DNA of 64,000 nucleotides, taken from assembly GCA_022702545.1 (NCBI GenBank), contig JAHRBC010000007.1, forward strand, positions 2,046,001 through 2,110,000, given 5' to 3'. This DNA is from Phycomyces nitens. Lineage: Eukaryota > Mucoromycota > Mucoromycetes > Mucorales > Phycomycetaceae. Below are positions 1-11,638 of this stretch, piece after piece. Below the pieces are notes generated by a model that saw only the letters and a program-made list of their open reading frames with translations, was not told the origin of the DNA and ran no database searches. Position 1 is the first letter of the stretch; each line of letters opens with the position of its first letter. The position numbers were made by a program, and so were the translations under genes.

Positions 1-51
1 AGAAAAAAAAAAGGGGGGGGGACCAAAAAAAACAGGTTTATTTATCTAAAG

Positions 52-619
52 AATCTAGACATTGAGGATGTCGAGAAGCACTTGCCTGGTTTGGTCCGTG
101 CCACCAACGAATGGTTCCGCATCTACAAGATCCCCGATGGCAAGCCCGAGAACGTCTTTGCCTTCAGCGGTGAAGCCAAGAACAAGGCATGTTTGCTTAT
201 CGAGAAGTCTTGGATCTGAATACTAATGCATTCAGGGGTTTACATAGAAATATGCCACTGATATCATCCACGAGACCCACGAGGCTTGGAAGAGCTTGAT
301 CTCTGGTGCCGTTGACAAGAAGGACATCAACACGTAAGTAAAAAGAAAAAGATGTGTGTATTTGACAATTGACACACTCTAATTAACGATATTTATGGAT
401 CATTAGCTCCAACGTCTCTGTTGAGGACTCTCCTTACAAGGTCTCTTCTGACGACGAGGTCGTCGCCTCTGTACCTGCTGTAAGTCAAGTCGTCAATAAA
501 AGGGCGCCGTGTTCTGTGTTTACTAACCAACCTTATCTATTTAGGAAAACGTCTTGGCTCCTGCCCCCATTGATTCTTCCATTGACAAGTGGTTCTTCAT
601 CAGCGCCCACAACCTTTAA
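52..619 (+). CDS. IPP1: Inorganic pyrophosphatase, C-terminal part (gene cut by window edge)
   Basis: This is the C-terminal part of the soluble family I inorganic pyrophosphatase, which hydrolyses PPi to phosphate in the cytosol. The exons read [20 protein letters not shown], then [20 protein letters not shown], then [14 protein letters not shown], and end [13 protein letters not shown], which matches the C-terminus of fungal Ipp1-type enzymes. Exons are about 52-186, 248-333, 407-479 and 545-619. The intron at 187-247 begins GCATGT, so it is a GC-AG intron; the AKNK/KYA protein junction requires it. The catalytic aspartates lie in the missing N-terminal part. The left edge of the first exon is uncertain, because AG sites at both 34-35 and 50-51 are possible acceptors. 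Confidence 0.92.
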
Positions 620-1234
620 ATTGCTCTGTGATTTCAAATTGAACTTTTTCTTTTTTTTTGTTATTATTCTTCACAATATATATGTATGTATGTTTATAAA
701 TTCAATAAATACAAAATATATACACATCTTATATTCCTATATTTCTATATTCCTATATTTCTATATTTCTTTTATATATTTTTAGGGTAAGGCCCTAATC
801 AGTCAATAGAAAAACCTTGGCTTCCAAGCACGCAATCAGCGATAGATATCATCAAGATTGATTTTTTTTAAATGCCAGTCTATGTATATCCCATACACTC
901 AAAAATGTCAATCAATATATAATATATATTAAGATATATAATATATAATATATATACCACTAGTGCCTTTACCTTTTTGTTTGCTTAGCACCAAATGATT
1001 ATATATTGCTGTTAAAGTGTCGCGGGTGGTTTATATAAAAAAGGACCGATGGATCCTAGGATTTGACTTGTTTCTGGTGTGCAAGGGTTTAAAAAACAAG
1101 GCATTCTGACAAGAACGCAAGCGAATGTTTCTGATTTGCATGACAAAATCGTCACAAAACCTCCATATCTCCCTTCTTCTCTTCCCATACTCTTTTATGC
1201 TTTTTATGTGGGAAAAGTAATCGATATTCTTAAC
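620..1234. other. Spacer between pyrophosphatase and G-alpha genes
   Basis: This AT-rich spacer holds repeated TATATTCC/TATTTC runs (about 680-785) and ATATAT tracts (about 915-955). An open frame at 516-785 is the last pyrophosphatase exon read out of frame into the spacer, so it is not a gene. The 3' UTR of the upstream gene and the promoter and 5' UTR of the G-alpha gene must lie here, but I see no distinct motif. Confidence 0.6.
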
Positions 1235-2671
1235 ATGGGATTATGTATATCTTCTGAATCTCGCCATCACCGAGAGGTTAACCAGCGCATCGATCAAACT
1301 CTAGAACAGGACAGTCGTCGATCAAAGCAAGAATGCAAGATTCTGCTGCTTGGTAATAAATAAACACACTTCTTGACAAGGCACACTGACTTGGTTATTT
1401 TCTAGGCAGTGGAGAATCTGGCAAGTCAACCATTGTAAAACAAATGAAGATAATTCATCAGAATGGATTTACGACCGAGGAATTAATGGCCTGGCGCCCA
1501 GCAGTTTACAAGAACATTCTCGAGTCTATTCATATCATTGTCAATGCAATGTCAAAGTACAAATACGCCTATGAGAACCCTGATAATCAAGTAAGTATGG
1601 ATCAAGTAAATCATCTTGACATTAATCATAATTGTTTGTATCTTAGTATTATGCACAAAGAGTCTTGGAGTATCCATTGACAGATTCTCATCAACCAATG
1701 GATACCGAACTGGCCGTTTCAATTAAGAGTCTGTGGGCAGATCCAGCCGTACGAAAAATGCTGGACGAAAAATCCAGTCGGTTTTACCTAATGGATGCTG
1801 CTCCATAGTGAGTGTTGAACCAAGAACCATGTTATCCACAGTCTGTTTAACTTTTATTATTGATTGATTGATTGATTGATTAGCTTCTTTGATGAGATTG
1901 AACGGATAGGTGCTCAAGACTACATACCCAGTACCCAAGATGTACTTTATACACGACTAAAGACAACTGGCATTACCGAGACCAGATTCACAATGGGCAA
2001 ACTTAGTATTCATATGTTTGATGTCGGTGGACAGAGATCTGAACGTAAAAAATGGATCCATTGCTTTGAAGGCGTTACGCTTATAATATTCTGTGTGGCC
2101 TTGAGTGAATATGACCAGGTTCTGCTGGAAGAAGCAAGCCAGGTAAGGTTGATAGATAACAATAAAATACAGTTGCTTATTATTATTATTATTTATTTTT
2201 TGTTCTCTAGAATCGATTGATTGAGAGTCTGGTGCTATTTGACTCTGTAGTCAACAGTCGCTGGTTCTTGCGAACGTCAATTGTCCTGTTCTTGAACAAG
2301 ATTGACGTGTTTGAAACCAAACTACAAAAGTCTCCATTGGAAAACTACTTTCCTGACTATGAAGGTGGTCCAGATGCCACAAAGGCTGCAAAGTATATTT
2401 TATGGAAATTCGATCAATTGAACCGGGCCAAGCTCAATGTATACCCACAGTAAGTTACCAATGAACCAAGATTGTGTGGCAACTAAAACCCCTTTTGGTT
2501 TGGTTTGGTAGCTTGACCCAGGCAACAGATACTTCTAATGTAAGCAATCTTTGTTGATCTCTCTTTCTCTCTCTCTTTGTGCTCAAATATTGTCTGTAGA
2601 TTCGACTGGTGTTTGCTGCAATCAAGGAAACAATCCTCCAAAATGCACTCAAGGATTCTGGTATTCTCTAG
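1235..2671 (+). CDS. Heterotrimeric G-protein alpha subunit
   Basis: This is a GTP-binding alpha subunit that relays signals from seven-helix receptors at the plasma membrane. Seven exons: 1235-1352, 1406-1590, 1647-1807, 1884-2142, 2211-2449, 2512-2539 and 2600-2671. The start MGLCISSES carries Gly2 for N-myristoylation and Cys4 for palmitoylation. The P-loop GSGESGKST is split by intron 1. Further motifs are switch [11 protein letters not shown] with the conserved Arg, switch [24 protein letters not shown] for guanine recognition, and TQATDT near the C-terminus. The protein ends LKDSGIL, so it lacks the cysteine at position -4 that is modified by pertussis toxin in Gi-type subunits. The ending resembles the fungal cAMP-linked Gpa2/Gpa3 class more than the GNA-1 class; that subclass call is inference. 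Exon 6 is only 28 nt. Confidence 0.96.
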
Positions 2672-2869
2672 GCTGTATATTTTATAAAAATGCATCTTTT
2701 ACCCATCTACTAATAAGCCCACCACCAGTTTGGAACTGCTGAATGATAAATAATAATAATAATAATAATAAATAAAAAGTATATTGCAAAAAAGAAAAAG
2801 GAGCACTCTTTATTGTTTTTTTTTTTAAATACATAGAGGCATTCATATTGCTTAAACCTACAATTCAAT

Positions 2870-3412
2870 TCAAGCAGCCTCTGACTTGGCTGCCTTGCTT
2901 GGCTTGGTACCTATATAGAGTCATGTTAGTTTTTTGTTTCTTCTTTTGATTTTGATTTTGATTTTGAACGCGTCTTTCTAGGACCATCTTGACACGTAAC
3001 GTACCCTCACGGAACCCATTCTTGAAGCGACGGTGGATTTCCTTTAGATAGCGCATACGACCTGTACCGGTAGTCTTTCTGCGCTGGCCCTTTGTAGACC
3101 AGTTGACTATTTGGAGATGAGTTGAGATGAAGCGAATCAGGCATACTCACAAGATCTAATCTTGGCAGAAGGGTAGCCGCACTGAGCACACGTCTTCTTT
3201 TGGTTGTGGAAGGATCTTCTGCCACAACGACGGCAAAGGGTATGGGACTTTGTGTGGCGTTTTCCCAATGAAGAAGTTCCCTTTGACTAGATGAATAAAA
3301 GAAAAACAAGATATATCATTCATCTCTCTTTTTCTATTGTCCATCCATCTTTGCTAGGCTGATTTTCTTATGGGATATATATATGTATGTGTGTTTTTGG
3401 TCCGCATACCAT
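2870..3412 (-). CDS. RPL37: 60S ribosomal protein eL37
   Basis: This is a zinc-binding protein of the large ribosomal subunit. Minus-strand exons are 3410-3412 (the ATG alone), 3151-3286, 3005-3106 and 2870-2910, giving about 93 residues; the yeast protein is 88. It reads [20 protein letters not shown], then [20 protein letters not shown], with the CxxC...CxxC zinc site, then [20 protein letters not shown] and a basic tail. The first exon is only the start codon, followed by donor GTATGC, a known layout in fungal ribosomal protein genes. It is divergent from KAP114. The GT/AG junctions and frames agree at every intron. Confidence 0.95.
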
Positions 3413-4022
3413 TTTGAGAATACAAGACTTTGGAGGGGAAAGAAGAAGAAGAGGCTGATTACTCAGTTCATCCTTTTATCCAACCTAAAACCCTGTCCTC
3501 CCTTTCTAGCCTGCTTTTTTCTTTTCTTTTTTAAATCTGTATTGCCAATGTGTGTTTATGCCTAAATCCATCCAATCCTAAAAGTGCATTTGTGAGTACC
3601 AAATTTTGGCCATTTATTTTCAAAAATAATAACAATATTTTATTTTTTATTTTTTTGCAGGTGTCTTGGTCAAATGGCCTGAATTTGTAAAGAAGTATAG
3701 ACTTCTTTACAAGCATATATTATATATATGCATTTGTATGGATGTCTTTGGGGGCGCATCCAGTGACATGCATTTTCACCCATTTTCTGTTTTTAATTTT
3801 TTAATATTTATTTTTTTAATTCTCCTCTCTTATTCGTTCGCTCTTTATTTTTATTTTATATATATATATTTATATATTTATATATTACACACATCAAAAA
3901 AATAATAATAATAAGAGTGCTTGTTTGATAGTCATATACATATCTATACTTATATAAAATATTATATAAATATATTTATATAAATATATATATATATATA
4001 CATATACACTCTATTAAAAGCC
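3413..4022. promoter_or_regulatory. Shared spacer between divergent eL37 and KAP114 genes
   Basis: This 610-bp spacer separates the start codon of eL37 (minus) from that of the importin gene (plus), so it must hold both promoters and 5' leaders. It contains T-rich runs, a TTTTTTGCAG acceptor-like site at about 3650-3660, and dense TATATA blocks at 3845-4005. Short open frames here are low-complexity and show no recognisable protein. I cannot assign factor sites from sequence. Confidence 0.5.
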
Positions 4023-4295
4023 ATGGATCAAGCAGTGTATGAAACTTTGCTTCAAGTAGCAGATCCTGACGGTGGAATCCGTTCTGCTGCCGAAGCTCGT
4101 CTGAAAGAACTCGGAAATGCACCTGGTAAATCTCACCTAGAAAGATTAGTGAGATTAATCCAATTCTCATCAATCACACAATTGGTCCACATTGACAGAA
4201 TACCCTGTCAGTCTTGCTCGTCTTACTGTCTCGCGTGATTTTCCCGTACCTCAGAGACAAATATCCTTTTTATTTTATTTTCTTTCTTTCTTTCT

Positions 4296-4329
<34 letters not shown>

Positions 4330-7300
4330 CTTGAAATCGTGATTGGCATGGTCCTTAACTTTTTAGAATGATAATTACTTGGCTGCGCTTTCTCTAAAGA
4401 CCTATGTCACAACTCGCTGGTCTCCCAAGGACGATCTCTCTCCAAATGGTTTCGAGCCACCTCAGGAAGTAAATATAAATATGCTTTGTTGATTAGCAAA
4501 TGGAATCTATATGGCTGACAATCGTATAAAAATTCACATAGAGCAAAAAGGCTGTTCGCGAGATTATCGTGACAGGTCTGGCTGACAGCGAATCAAAGAT
4601 CCGTGTGGTGTGTGCCTATGTGGTATCCAAGATCGCTCATGAGGATTTCCCTGAAGACTGGCCTCATCTACTCGATATCCTATTGAGCTATCTGAAATCA
4701 AACAGTGCAGATAGTGTCCATGGTGCCATGCGAGTATTGTTGGAAATGGTCAAGAAGGATATCAGTATCCAGCAATTGCCTCAAATTGGCCCTGTCCTGA
4801 TCCCTGAGCTGTATTCAATCTTGACTCGCGACACTGTAAGCCACACAACCCTCTTTACAGCCTACAGCCTACAGCCTTGCCCACTGAAACAAATAATAAT
4901 AATCATAACAACAGGTCTATTCATTCCGTACTCGTGGAAGAGCAGTCGATATCTTTAGCAGCTGTGTACAGATGCTGTCAACCTTGCGTGAAGAGAATCC
5001 TACTCTGGCCGATCAATTCATTGCCCCCGTCATGCCTCAGTGGATGCAGGCCTTTAGCGTGATTCTCAACCACCATGTCCAAGGCAATCCCGAAAAGGCC
5101 ACGGAAGAGTATGGCCTAAAGATGGAAGTTGTAAAGGTAAAAGGCTAGGTTGCGTAAAAAAGGTCCGATGCTTATGGAAGCTGTATTATAGTGCATCTGT
5201 ACAATCAGTGGCGAGTTCCCTAAATACATTAGCAACTCTCTTCCTCTCTTGTTTGAGCCAATCTGGATGGATCTGTTCAACTTGCGCGAGCGTTATGTAG
5301 CAGAGTTTGTGAGCGAGACTGGAGATGATGGTGCCGAGTCTTTCCAGGACTCGGATGGTAATGAGATTGGTTTCCAGAGCTTGCTCTATGTCTTGTTTGA
5401 CTTTGTGGCTGCTGCCTGTACCAAAAAGACGGTTCGCCATTTGTTCTTGAGTCCCGAGGGAACACACACCTCGTTCTTTGAGCAGTTGCTGTATGTCTAT
5501 ATTATGTATATGCAAATCACCCAAGAGCAGGCCGAGACATGGCTGTCGGATGCCAATCAATTTGTGGCTGATGAGGAAGATGGCACATTTACTTTCAATG
5601 CACGTGTGGCTGCAATTGATGTGTTGCTGGTAAGTAAAGCTATTTAAAAAAAGGGAAGGCACAAGGGTGTTGATCTATTTTTTTGGGGGTGTGGGCCACA
5701 ATATAGACATTGCAAGAGGCCTACCCAGCTCCATTCTTCAATGCTCTTGGTGTTGCACTCCAGCGCCACATTGGAGAATCCAACGAAGCCCGTGCAGCTG
5801 GAAACGAGGATTGGTAACTAGAGCACATTGAGTTTTTTTTTTAAAAAAAAGAAGCTCAATTTCTAAATACTCTTTATAAAAGGTGGAAGGTCCAGGAAGC
5901 ATGTCTGTTGGCCATTGGAAGACTCTCGGAAGAATTGATGGAGTCTCTTGAGGACGAGGGTCAAAAGATCCAGTTTGATCTCAAGAGTCTTTTCGACCAT
6001 GTCGTCCTGGAAGACATGAAGGCAGCTGGTAAGAATGTCAATAAGCATCGGTTTGGAGACCTTGTCAATCTCGTACTTACCAAAGAAAAACCCCCCTTTT
6101 TTTCTTTCTTTCATAAACATCACTATAGAATACCCATTCTTGCAGGGCCGTGCCTTTGTCTTTGCCTCTGAATTTGCAAAGATCCTTCCTGCTGAAATGG
6201 CCTCTCAGTACGTTCCTGTTGCCGTACATGCTCTCCAGGCACCTGCCAGTGGCATTCCTGTCAAGATCTCTGCTCTGCGTGCCCTCCACAAGTAAGTTGT
6301 GGCCATTATTTGTATTTTTGAAAAACAACAACAACAACAACAACAACAACAGGGTTCTAGAAATGAGATTTGTGTACCAATTCATTTCACTATTCTAAAC
6401 AATATTTATATTCTAGTTATTGCAAGTACTTGGACCCTCAGTATGTCATTCCTTACCAGGTCAACATTATGGAGGGAGCCTGTCAGCTCTTGCCTACTGC
6501 TACTGAAGAGTCTTTGATGTTGCTGATGGACACCCTGGGTTCTGCTGTCAGAGTAAGTAATCTGTGTACTTTGATGTTTAAATGATGATAGTTGGTGGTG
6601 CCCTTTGGATACACCTCCCCCCAAACCTGACCAAATTGTTTTCATTGGTATAGATCAATGGCGAAGTTGCTGCCAAATATGAGCATATTCTTACTCCTGC
6701 TGTCCTTGACATCTGGAAGAGATTCCCTTCAGACTCTATTATCACCAGCTATATCTTGGATGTGTTTGAGGAATTTGCAAAGAATCCCCATTATGCTCCT
6801 GCCCTTTATGCTCGCACCTTGCCATTCCTCAACCAGGTCTTTACTGCTACCGGAACTGACCCTACTGTGTACTCGGTAAATGCCACAAATGCACAGACTT
6901 GCTCTATAAAAACTATTTGTACTAAACAATTGTTTGTGTCTCTTTAAAAAAATAATTCATATATATAGTCTGCCGTAGACTTGCTGACTGCCATGATTAC
7001 ATATGGCCCATCGCCTCTTCCCAACGAATTCTCGGAACAAATGTTCCCTTGTTTGATGCAGTTGGCTTGGAATGTTCCTGATAATGATCTTCTTCAGGTA
7101 ATCCACTCACACACCACTTTACATCCAACAAATCCTAATCCTTATTTACTAACACAAACTTTTGTGTGGGGCGGGATTCTACCAGAGTGCTCAAGAGTGC
7201 TTGAGAAGATTTATGATCAAGGATTGTGAACACATTATCCAGTGGTAAATACCATCATCATCTTTTTTTTTTTCTGTATTGACATTTTCTTTTTTTTTTG

Positions 7301-8705
7301 GTAGGCGTGATCCAACTGGAAAGTCTGGACTGGACTATGTTATCCATTTTGTAGCCAAGTTGCTTGACCCTGCAAACAGCGAGTCGGAAGCCTTGTTTGT
7401 TGGTGACTTGATTGTCACCTTGATCCAAAAAGTAAAGAGTGTAGCCCATACCTTGGACCAGACTGATTTATACTTGTTTGTTAAAAACACACACATTAGG
7501 CTGGCAGCAACATTGCTTCTGTCTTGCCAGACTTGTTGAACGCTGTATTGGTTCGCCTCGAGACTACTAGCTACCAGCCATTCATTCAAGTAAGCAATGT
7601 GTAGATCACAAGCAGAGATTAATCTATGAATACCATGTTTTTTTTTGTAGTCTCTGGTACTGGTGTTTGCTCACTTGATAATCAGTCAGCAAGACACTGT
7701 ATTGCAGTTCTTGACCAGCACCACTATCAACAACAAGAGTGGTCTGGACATCTTGATGAACACCTGGTGCGACAACCACGACAGTTTCTCTGGCTACTAC
7801 TCCCTCAAAGTCAGGTACAAAACCATTCATTCTGTCAATCAATCAATCAATAATAGGACTGCACGACTAAACCAATTCTGTTTCAAAAGTGACATTGCCT
7901 TGTCCAAGTTGCTGCTGGTAAACGATCCCAGATTGCAATCCATGACCGTCAAGGGAGAGATAGTCGTCAATCCTGATGGTGGAATTGTCACTCGCTCAAG
8001 AGCAAAGAGAAGTGAGTTTCATGTCCTAGTATATATATATATATATATATATAGTGTACACCATTCTAATCGTGTCTGTGCTGTGTTTCTGATCCCTAGA
8101 TCCTGATCAGTATACGGCTATTCCTCTGTACACCAAGATCATCAAGCTACTTGTAGCTGATCTAGGCAACACGATTCCCAATGACCAGGCTCCCCAAGAA
8201 GACGCCGAGTCCATTGGAGACGAGGTAACATAAGAAAATAATAATAATACAATTATACTAGATGGGATTACTAAACTGTTTATTGTAGGGTGAGGACTGG
8301 GAAGACTTGGATGACGACCCGACCTTTTCTTCTCGCCAAGAATTCAGTCTCTTGTCAGGTAATTATATATGATATATATATTGTTGGTCCAAAATAACTG
8401 TATTTATTAATGATAAAACTCGTATGGATGGACTACTAGACATCTTGGCCAATATCCCCGAAGAAGAAGACGATGAAGAGAATGATCCTGGGCTAAAGGA
8501 TGACCCGATTTACAAGACAGACATGAAGGTAACATTCAACCCCACTCCCTCTCTTCTGATCGCTAACCCTCTCTGTGTTTAGGAATATCTGACCGACTTC
8601 TTCCGCAACTGCAGCACACACAATGTAAACCACTTTGTGGAAATCTGCCAACAACAACTCAACGATGAAGAGAAGCACATCTTATCTCTTGCACTCAACT
8701 CATAA
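4023..8705 (+). CDS. KAP114: Importin beta-family karyopherin, Kap114/importin-9 type
   Basis: This is a nuclear import receptor; the Kap114/importin-9 class carries H2A-H2B, TBP and actin through nuclear pores. It starts MDQAVYETLLQVADPDGG and ends DEEKHILSLALNS. I place 21 exons, starting 4023-4125, 4199-4260 and 4379-4468, and ending 8290-8357, 8440-8528 and 8582-8705. The N-terminal importin-like region reads ALSLKTYVTTRWSPKDDLSP then GFEPP, then HEAT repeats. Near the C-terminus is an acidic stretch (GEDWEDLDDD, then EEEDDEENDPGLKDDP), a hallmark of importin-9. A short exon (about 7186-7243) reads SAQECLRRFMIKDCEHIIQW. Intron 2 is a U12-type AT-AC intron, listed separately. Another intron (about 6293-6416) holds a CAA repeat. 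The Kap114 class is preferred over importin-5 because of the WSP...PP segment and the acidic C-terminus. Confidence 0.92.
4261..4378 (+). other. U12-type AT-AC intron (minor spliceosome) in KAP114
   Basis: The intron starts ATATCCTTTT, the exact U12 5' splice site of AT-AC introns, directly after codon CAA (RQ). TCCTTAAC at 4352-4359 matches the U12 branch-point consensus. The 3' end is AATTAC at 4373-4378. Splicing AT to AC joins RQ to LAALSLKTYV in frame, matching the RQLASVILKQYV segment known for importin-9. Ending at the AG at 4365-4366 instead would add four residues (NDNY) and leave only 8 nt from the branch A to the splice site. There is no GT donor that keeps frame at this point. Confidence 0.88.
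6318..6352 (+). repeat. CAA trinucleotide microsatellite in a KAP114 intron
   Basis: A run of about eight to nine CAA units ends in AACAG and lies in the intron between the exon ending HN (about 6292) and the exon starting YCKYLD (about 6417). It is intronic because the protein joins across it in frame. Confidence 0.8.
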
Positions 8706-9264
8706 AGATTCCAATTCTTTCTAATAAATAACAAACAAACAAACAACAACAACAATAAGAAGAAGAAAAAGTGGTGCATTTATTTGCTCATAAAAAAAAT
8801 CATTTGCATAAAAAGACTTGGAAAACACCCTTGATACCAGGAAACGCCCTAAATGTTACACCTACATCACCCCACTTTTATTTTCCCCTATTTGTTATAG
8901 AAGCCAACTCTATACAGATTCTTTGGTGTTTGGTGTTTGGACGGTAAGACGATTCAGTGTAATTCCAGTATTGGAATCCTGGTTTGCACAACCCAGAAGA
9001 TGTCGCTTGACCTCGAGTGGACTCTTTTTGGTTTTGGTTTTGTTTGGTTGTACGGTATCCATTATATGCCGAATATCCTATTGTCACCCAAAAAATAAAA
9101 ATAAAGCCTATACATCTTTATCACAATAAATCCACAGAAAATGATTGATAACCATAATGGAGGAGGAGGAGAGTGAGAGTGAGAGGGTCAATATTGTTGT
9201 TTATTCATATATACTTGCAAATTAAACAACAAGGATTTTTATGTACAAATGTAGACCAAACTAT
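8706..9264. other. Convergent 3' spacer between KAP114 and the MFS gene
   Basis: The two flanking genes end here tail to tail. Features are a CAAACAAACAACAACAAC run after the KAP114 stop, several AATAAA-like signals, and a GGAGGAGGAGAGTGAGAGTGAGAG purine run at about 9160-9185. Open frames at 8818-9129 (plus) and 8878-9087 (minus) have no recognisable domain, and I treat them as chance. Confidence 0.5.
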
Positions 9265-11060
9265 CTAATCTTCCATTGTCCACCCCCAAGAGATCACAAA
9301 GCTAAGGGCAGCAAAGGGAACTGTGGTATGGAATAGATGTACAAAACCTACTCTCCAGGTCATGTCATCACCAACTATATATCCAGCCATCAGCGCACCC
9401 AGTGCAGGGCCTATACAACCGTAAAGAGCCGATGCCTTTCCACGCTCCATCATCCTTTGTTGGTCAATCCACGCAAATGCGTTTAGACGATTTGTGGCCA
9501 TGCACCAGGCAAGATGCAAACACAAGGCTAATATATATATATATATATATAATGTAATATAATGTAATATAAGATGCGAAAGAACGGAAATCAAAGAAAA
9601 CATAACCCTCCTAGCATATATATATATATATATTAACTTACCTTGGGTGCCTTGCAGGAATACAGACGCTGTCAGACTGACTGTACTGTGTGGAACAAGC
9701 ATAGGGTAGCAAAGAGCAGACGCAATAAAGATGCCGTGCAGGCCACTACTGAGCAGCATTGGAGAGCAATTATGGATCCACCATCTGATGGTAGTATATC
9801 CAAAAAACATGCACATCACCTGGACACTGGCTCCCACACACACCAGCCAGACTGGCCCTCCAAGCCCACGCCAAACATAAATCGGCAGCAGACAGTTGAT
9901 CATACCCGAGACAATACCGAGCAAGAACAATGATAGCAAGACTGACTGTATTCTCCACTGAGAAGGTAGATTGGTAAGATAGTTGTAGGAAAAGTAGTCT
10001 TCGGGGTGACGCAGCATAACCAGGACACCCATTGGGTCCTCTGGAGAAGGGTTTGGTATCAAGGCAAGGTCAAGAGAAGACACTGGCAGGACAGTAAACG
10101 ACACCTCTACGTTTTGTCCAGGGTTACTAGGATTTGTGTTTAGATAGGAGTTTTCTGGAAAGGCACCGGCTGGTGGATTAGACTGAGACAAGGTTGACCC
10201 ATAGGAATAGTGGCTGGAGATTGAGGGGTTTCGCATGATTGATTGAGGACTAGCCATCCTCTGGAGCAAACTGGCATCTTCTTCTGATATGTGAGAGAGC
10301 TGCTCGCCAAATAGGCTGTAGGGCTGATAGAGAGGATTGTAGATGGATGAGTTCGGACCTGCCGATGTCCTGGTATCCGTGGGCTGTAGTGCGTTCTTGA
10401 GAAAGAAAGGGGCGAGTTCATTGACGTTTGCGAGCTCACTGGGGTCCACTGGCTCTGGATTAGTACACACAAGGCCAATACAGGCAAACCCAAGCGATCC
10501 AATGGCCACAAACCCAGCAAGGATGAATAGCAGAGGCGGCAGTGGATAGATCCAGTAGACAAGGCCGACTGATAGCATCAATGGGGATATCAGGAGCCCC
10601 CACTGTCTTTGGGCGGCTATTGCGTGGATTGGTAAGTTTAATTCTGGTCAGAACTGTGATGTGGAGTTGTTTGCTTACCAAACAACAGCATGCGATAGTC
10701 TCCTAATACCTTGATTATCAGACTGTCTAGGATTACACCCAAGGGCTGATATGCTGCATGATAGACTATGAAGAGAAGCGAGACCCAGACTAGAGATATT
10801 TGAGGTATAAATATGATTGACACAAGAGCACCCAAACTGATGAGAGAGAGAATGGCCAAAAGAGGCCCGTGCATTGCTGGTCGACCATCAATGAACCAGA
10901 TCCAAATGGGTGATGACATGCGAACTGCGAATGCGGCAGCCACTAGGTAGGCGATCTTTGGAGACATGTCAAATTGTTGGACCAAGGCCAAGGGTACAAA
11001 GAATACAGAGCTCTCCAGAAAAGCATGGCCAAGTGTAAAGAGGTGAAGCCAGGTCAACAT
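9265..11060 (-). CDS. Major facilitator-like membrane transporter (MFS_1-like)
   Basis: This is a polytopic membrane protein of the major facilitator type; the substrate is unknown. Minus exons are 10679-11060, 9642-10616 and 9265-9527. The first exon holds about four helices (for example SLISLGALVSIIFIPQISLV) and ends DYRMLLF. The next starts AAQRQWGLL, which together resembles the MFS loop-2 motif of the MFS_1_like group. Residues of about 180-330 form a long hydrophilic Ser/Asn/Pro-rich insert between helices 6 and 7, with no helices (SSHYSYGSTLSQ, LNTNPSNPGQN). The C-terminal half resumes with SVLLSLFLLGIVSGMINCLL and ends WGWTMED. The second intron (9528-9641) is a TA-repeat intron inside an otherwise open frame; splicing gives TQALCLHLAW. 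It is convergent with KAP114. Confidence 0.8.
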
Positions 11061-11638
11061 TTAAGAATATATAAATATATAGATATATAATATTTATATA
11101 TTTATATACATGTAGATTTATATATATAAATAAAATCAAAAAGAAGGTGAATAAATACAAAATACAAACAAATATCAAGAATTACAGTGCCTCCACTCTC
11201 ATTTTACCAAATTTATGAAAAAAAATTGCTCACATGTGCGAGGTTAAATTACCTCATAAAAAAAAGAAAGGACGCCATAGTTTGGTCAAATGCTTTATTA
11301 ATTTGTCCACCTTTCGAAAATAGATAAGGACCTTTCACAAACACGGTTGAACAATTGTACTTTTCTCTTTTTTTAAAAAACGCTCAACTTGGGGACACAG
11401 CATTTTGGCTTTACCGGACATCTCAATTGTGACTCGGTTGTCCGGCAAACAAAAACATCTGGTCCCCAAGGGTTCAATAGTTGATTGGAATTATCTTTTT
11501 TCTTTCTTTCTGGACACAACATTTTTTACTCTAGCAGATCGCACATACCTATAAAAAGGGTCCAGTAGATGGATTGTATCATTATAGCTAATACCTTGCT
11601 CAAAACGACTAGTATGATAACCAATATTCTAGTAATAC
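11061..11638. other. Spacer upstream of the MFS gene and downstream of the Myb-like gene
   Basis: It holds TATATAAATATA-rich sequence near the MFS start, then mixed sequence with TTTCTTTCTTTC. The motif GGGGACACAGCATTTTGGCTTT near 11390 and a GTTGTCCGGCAAAC segment near 11440 are non-repetitive, but match nothing I recognise. Confidence 0.4.

Noticed and set aside
4261..4366. AT-AG version of the U12 intron ending at 4366
   Set aside because: It would insert NDNY before LAALSLK, spoil the importin-9 match, and leave only about 8 nt between the branch A and the splice site. Not fully excluded without RNA.
5186..5662. 158-codon minus-strand frame opposite KAP114
   Set aside because: It is the antisense of a conserved importin exon, which is the real coding strand.
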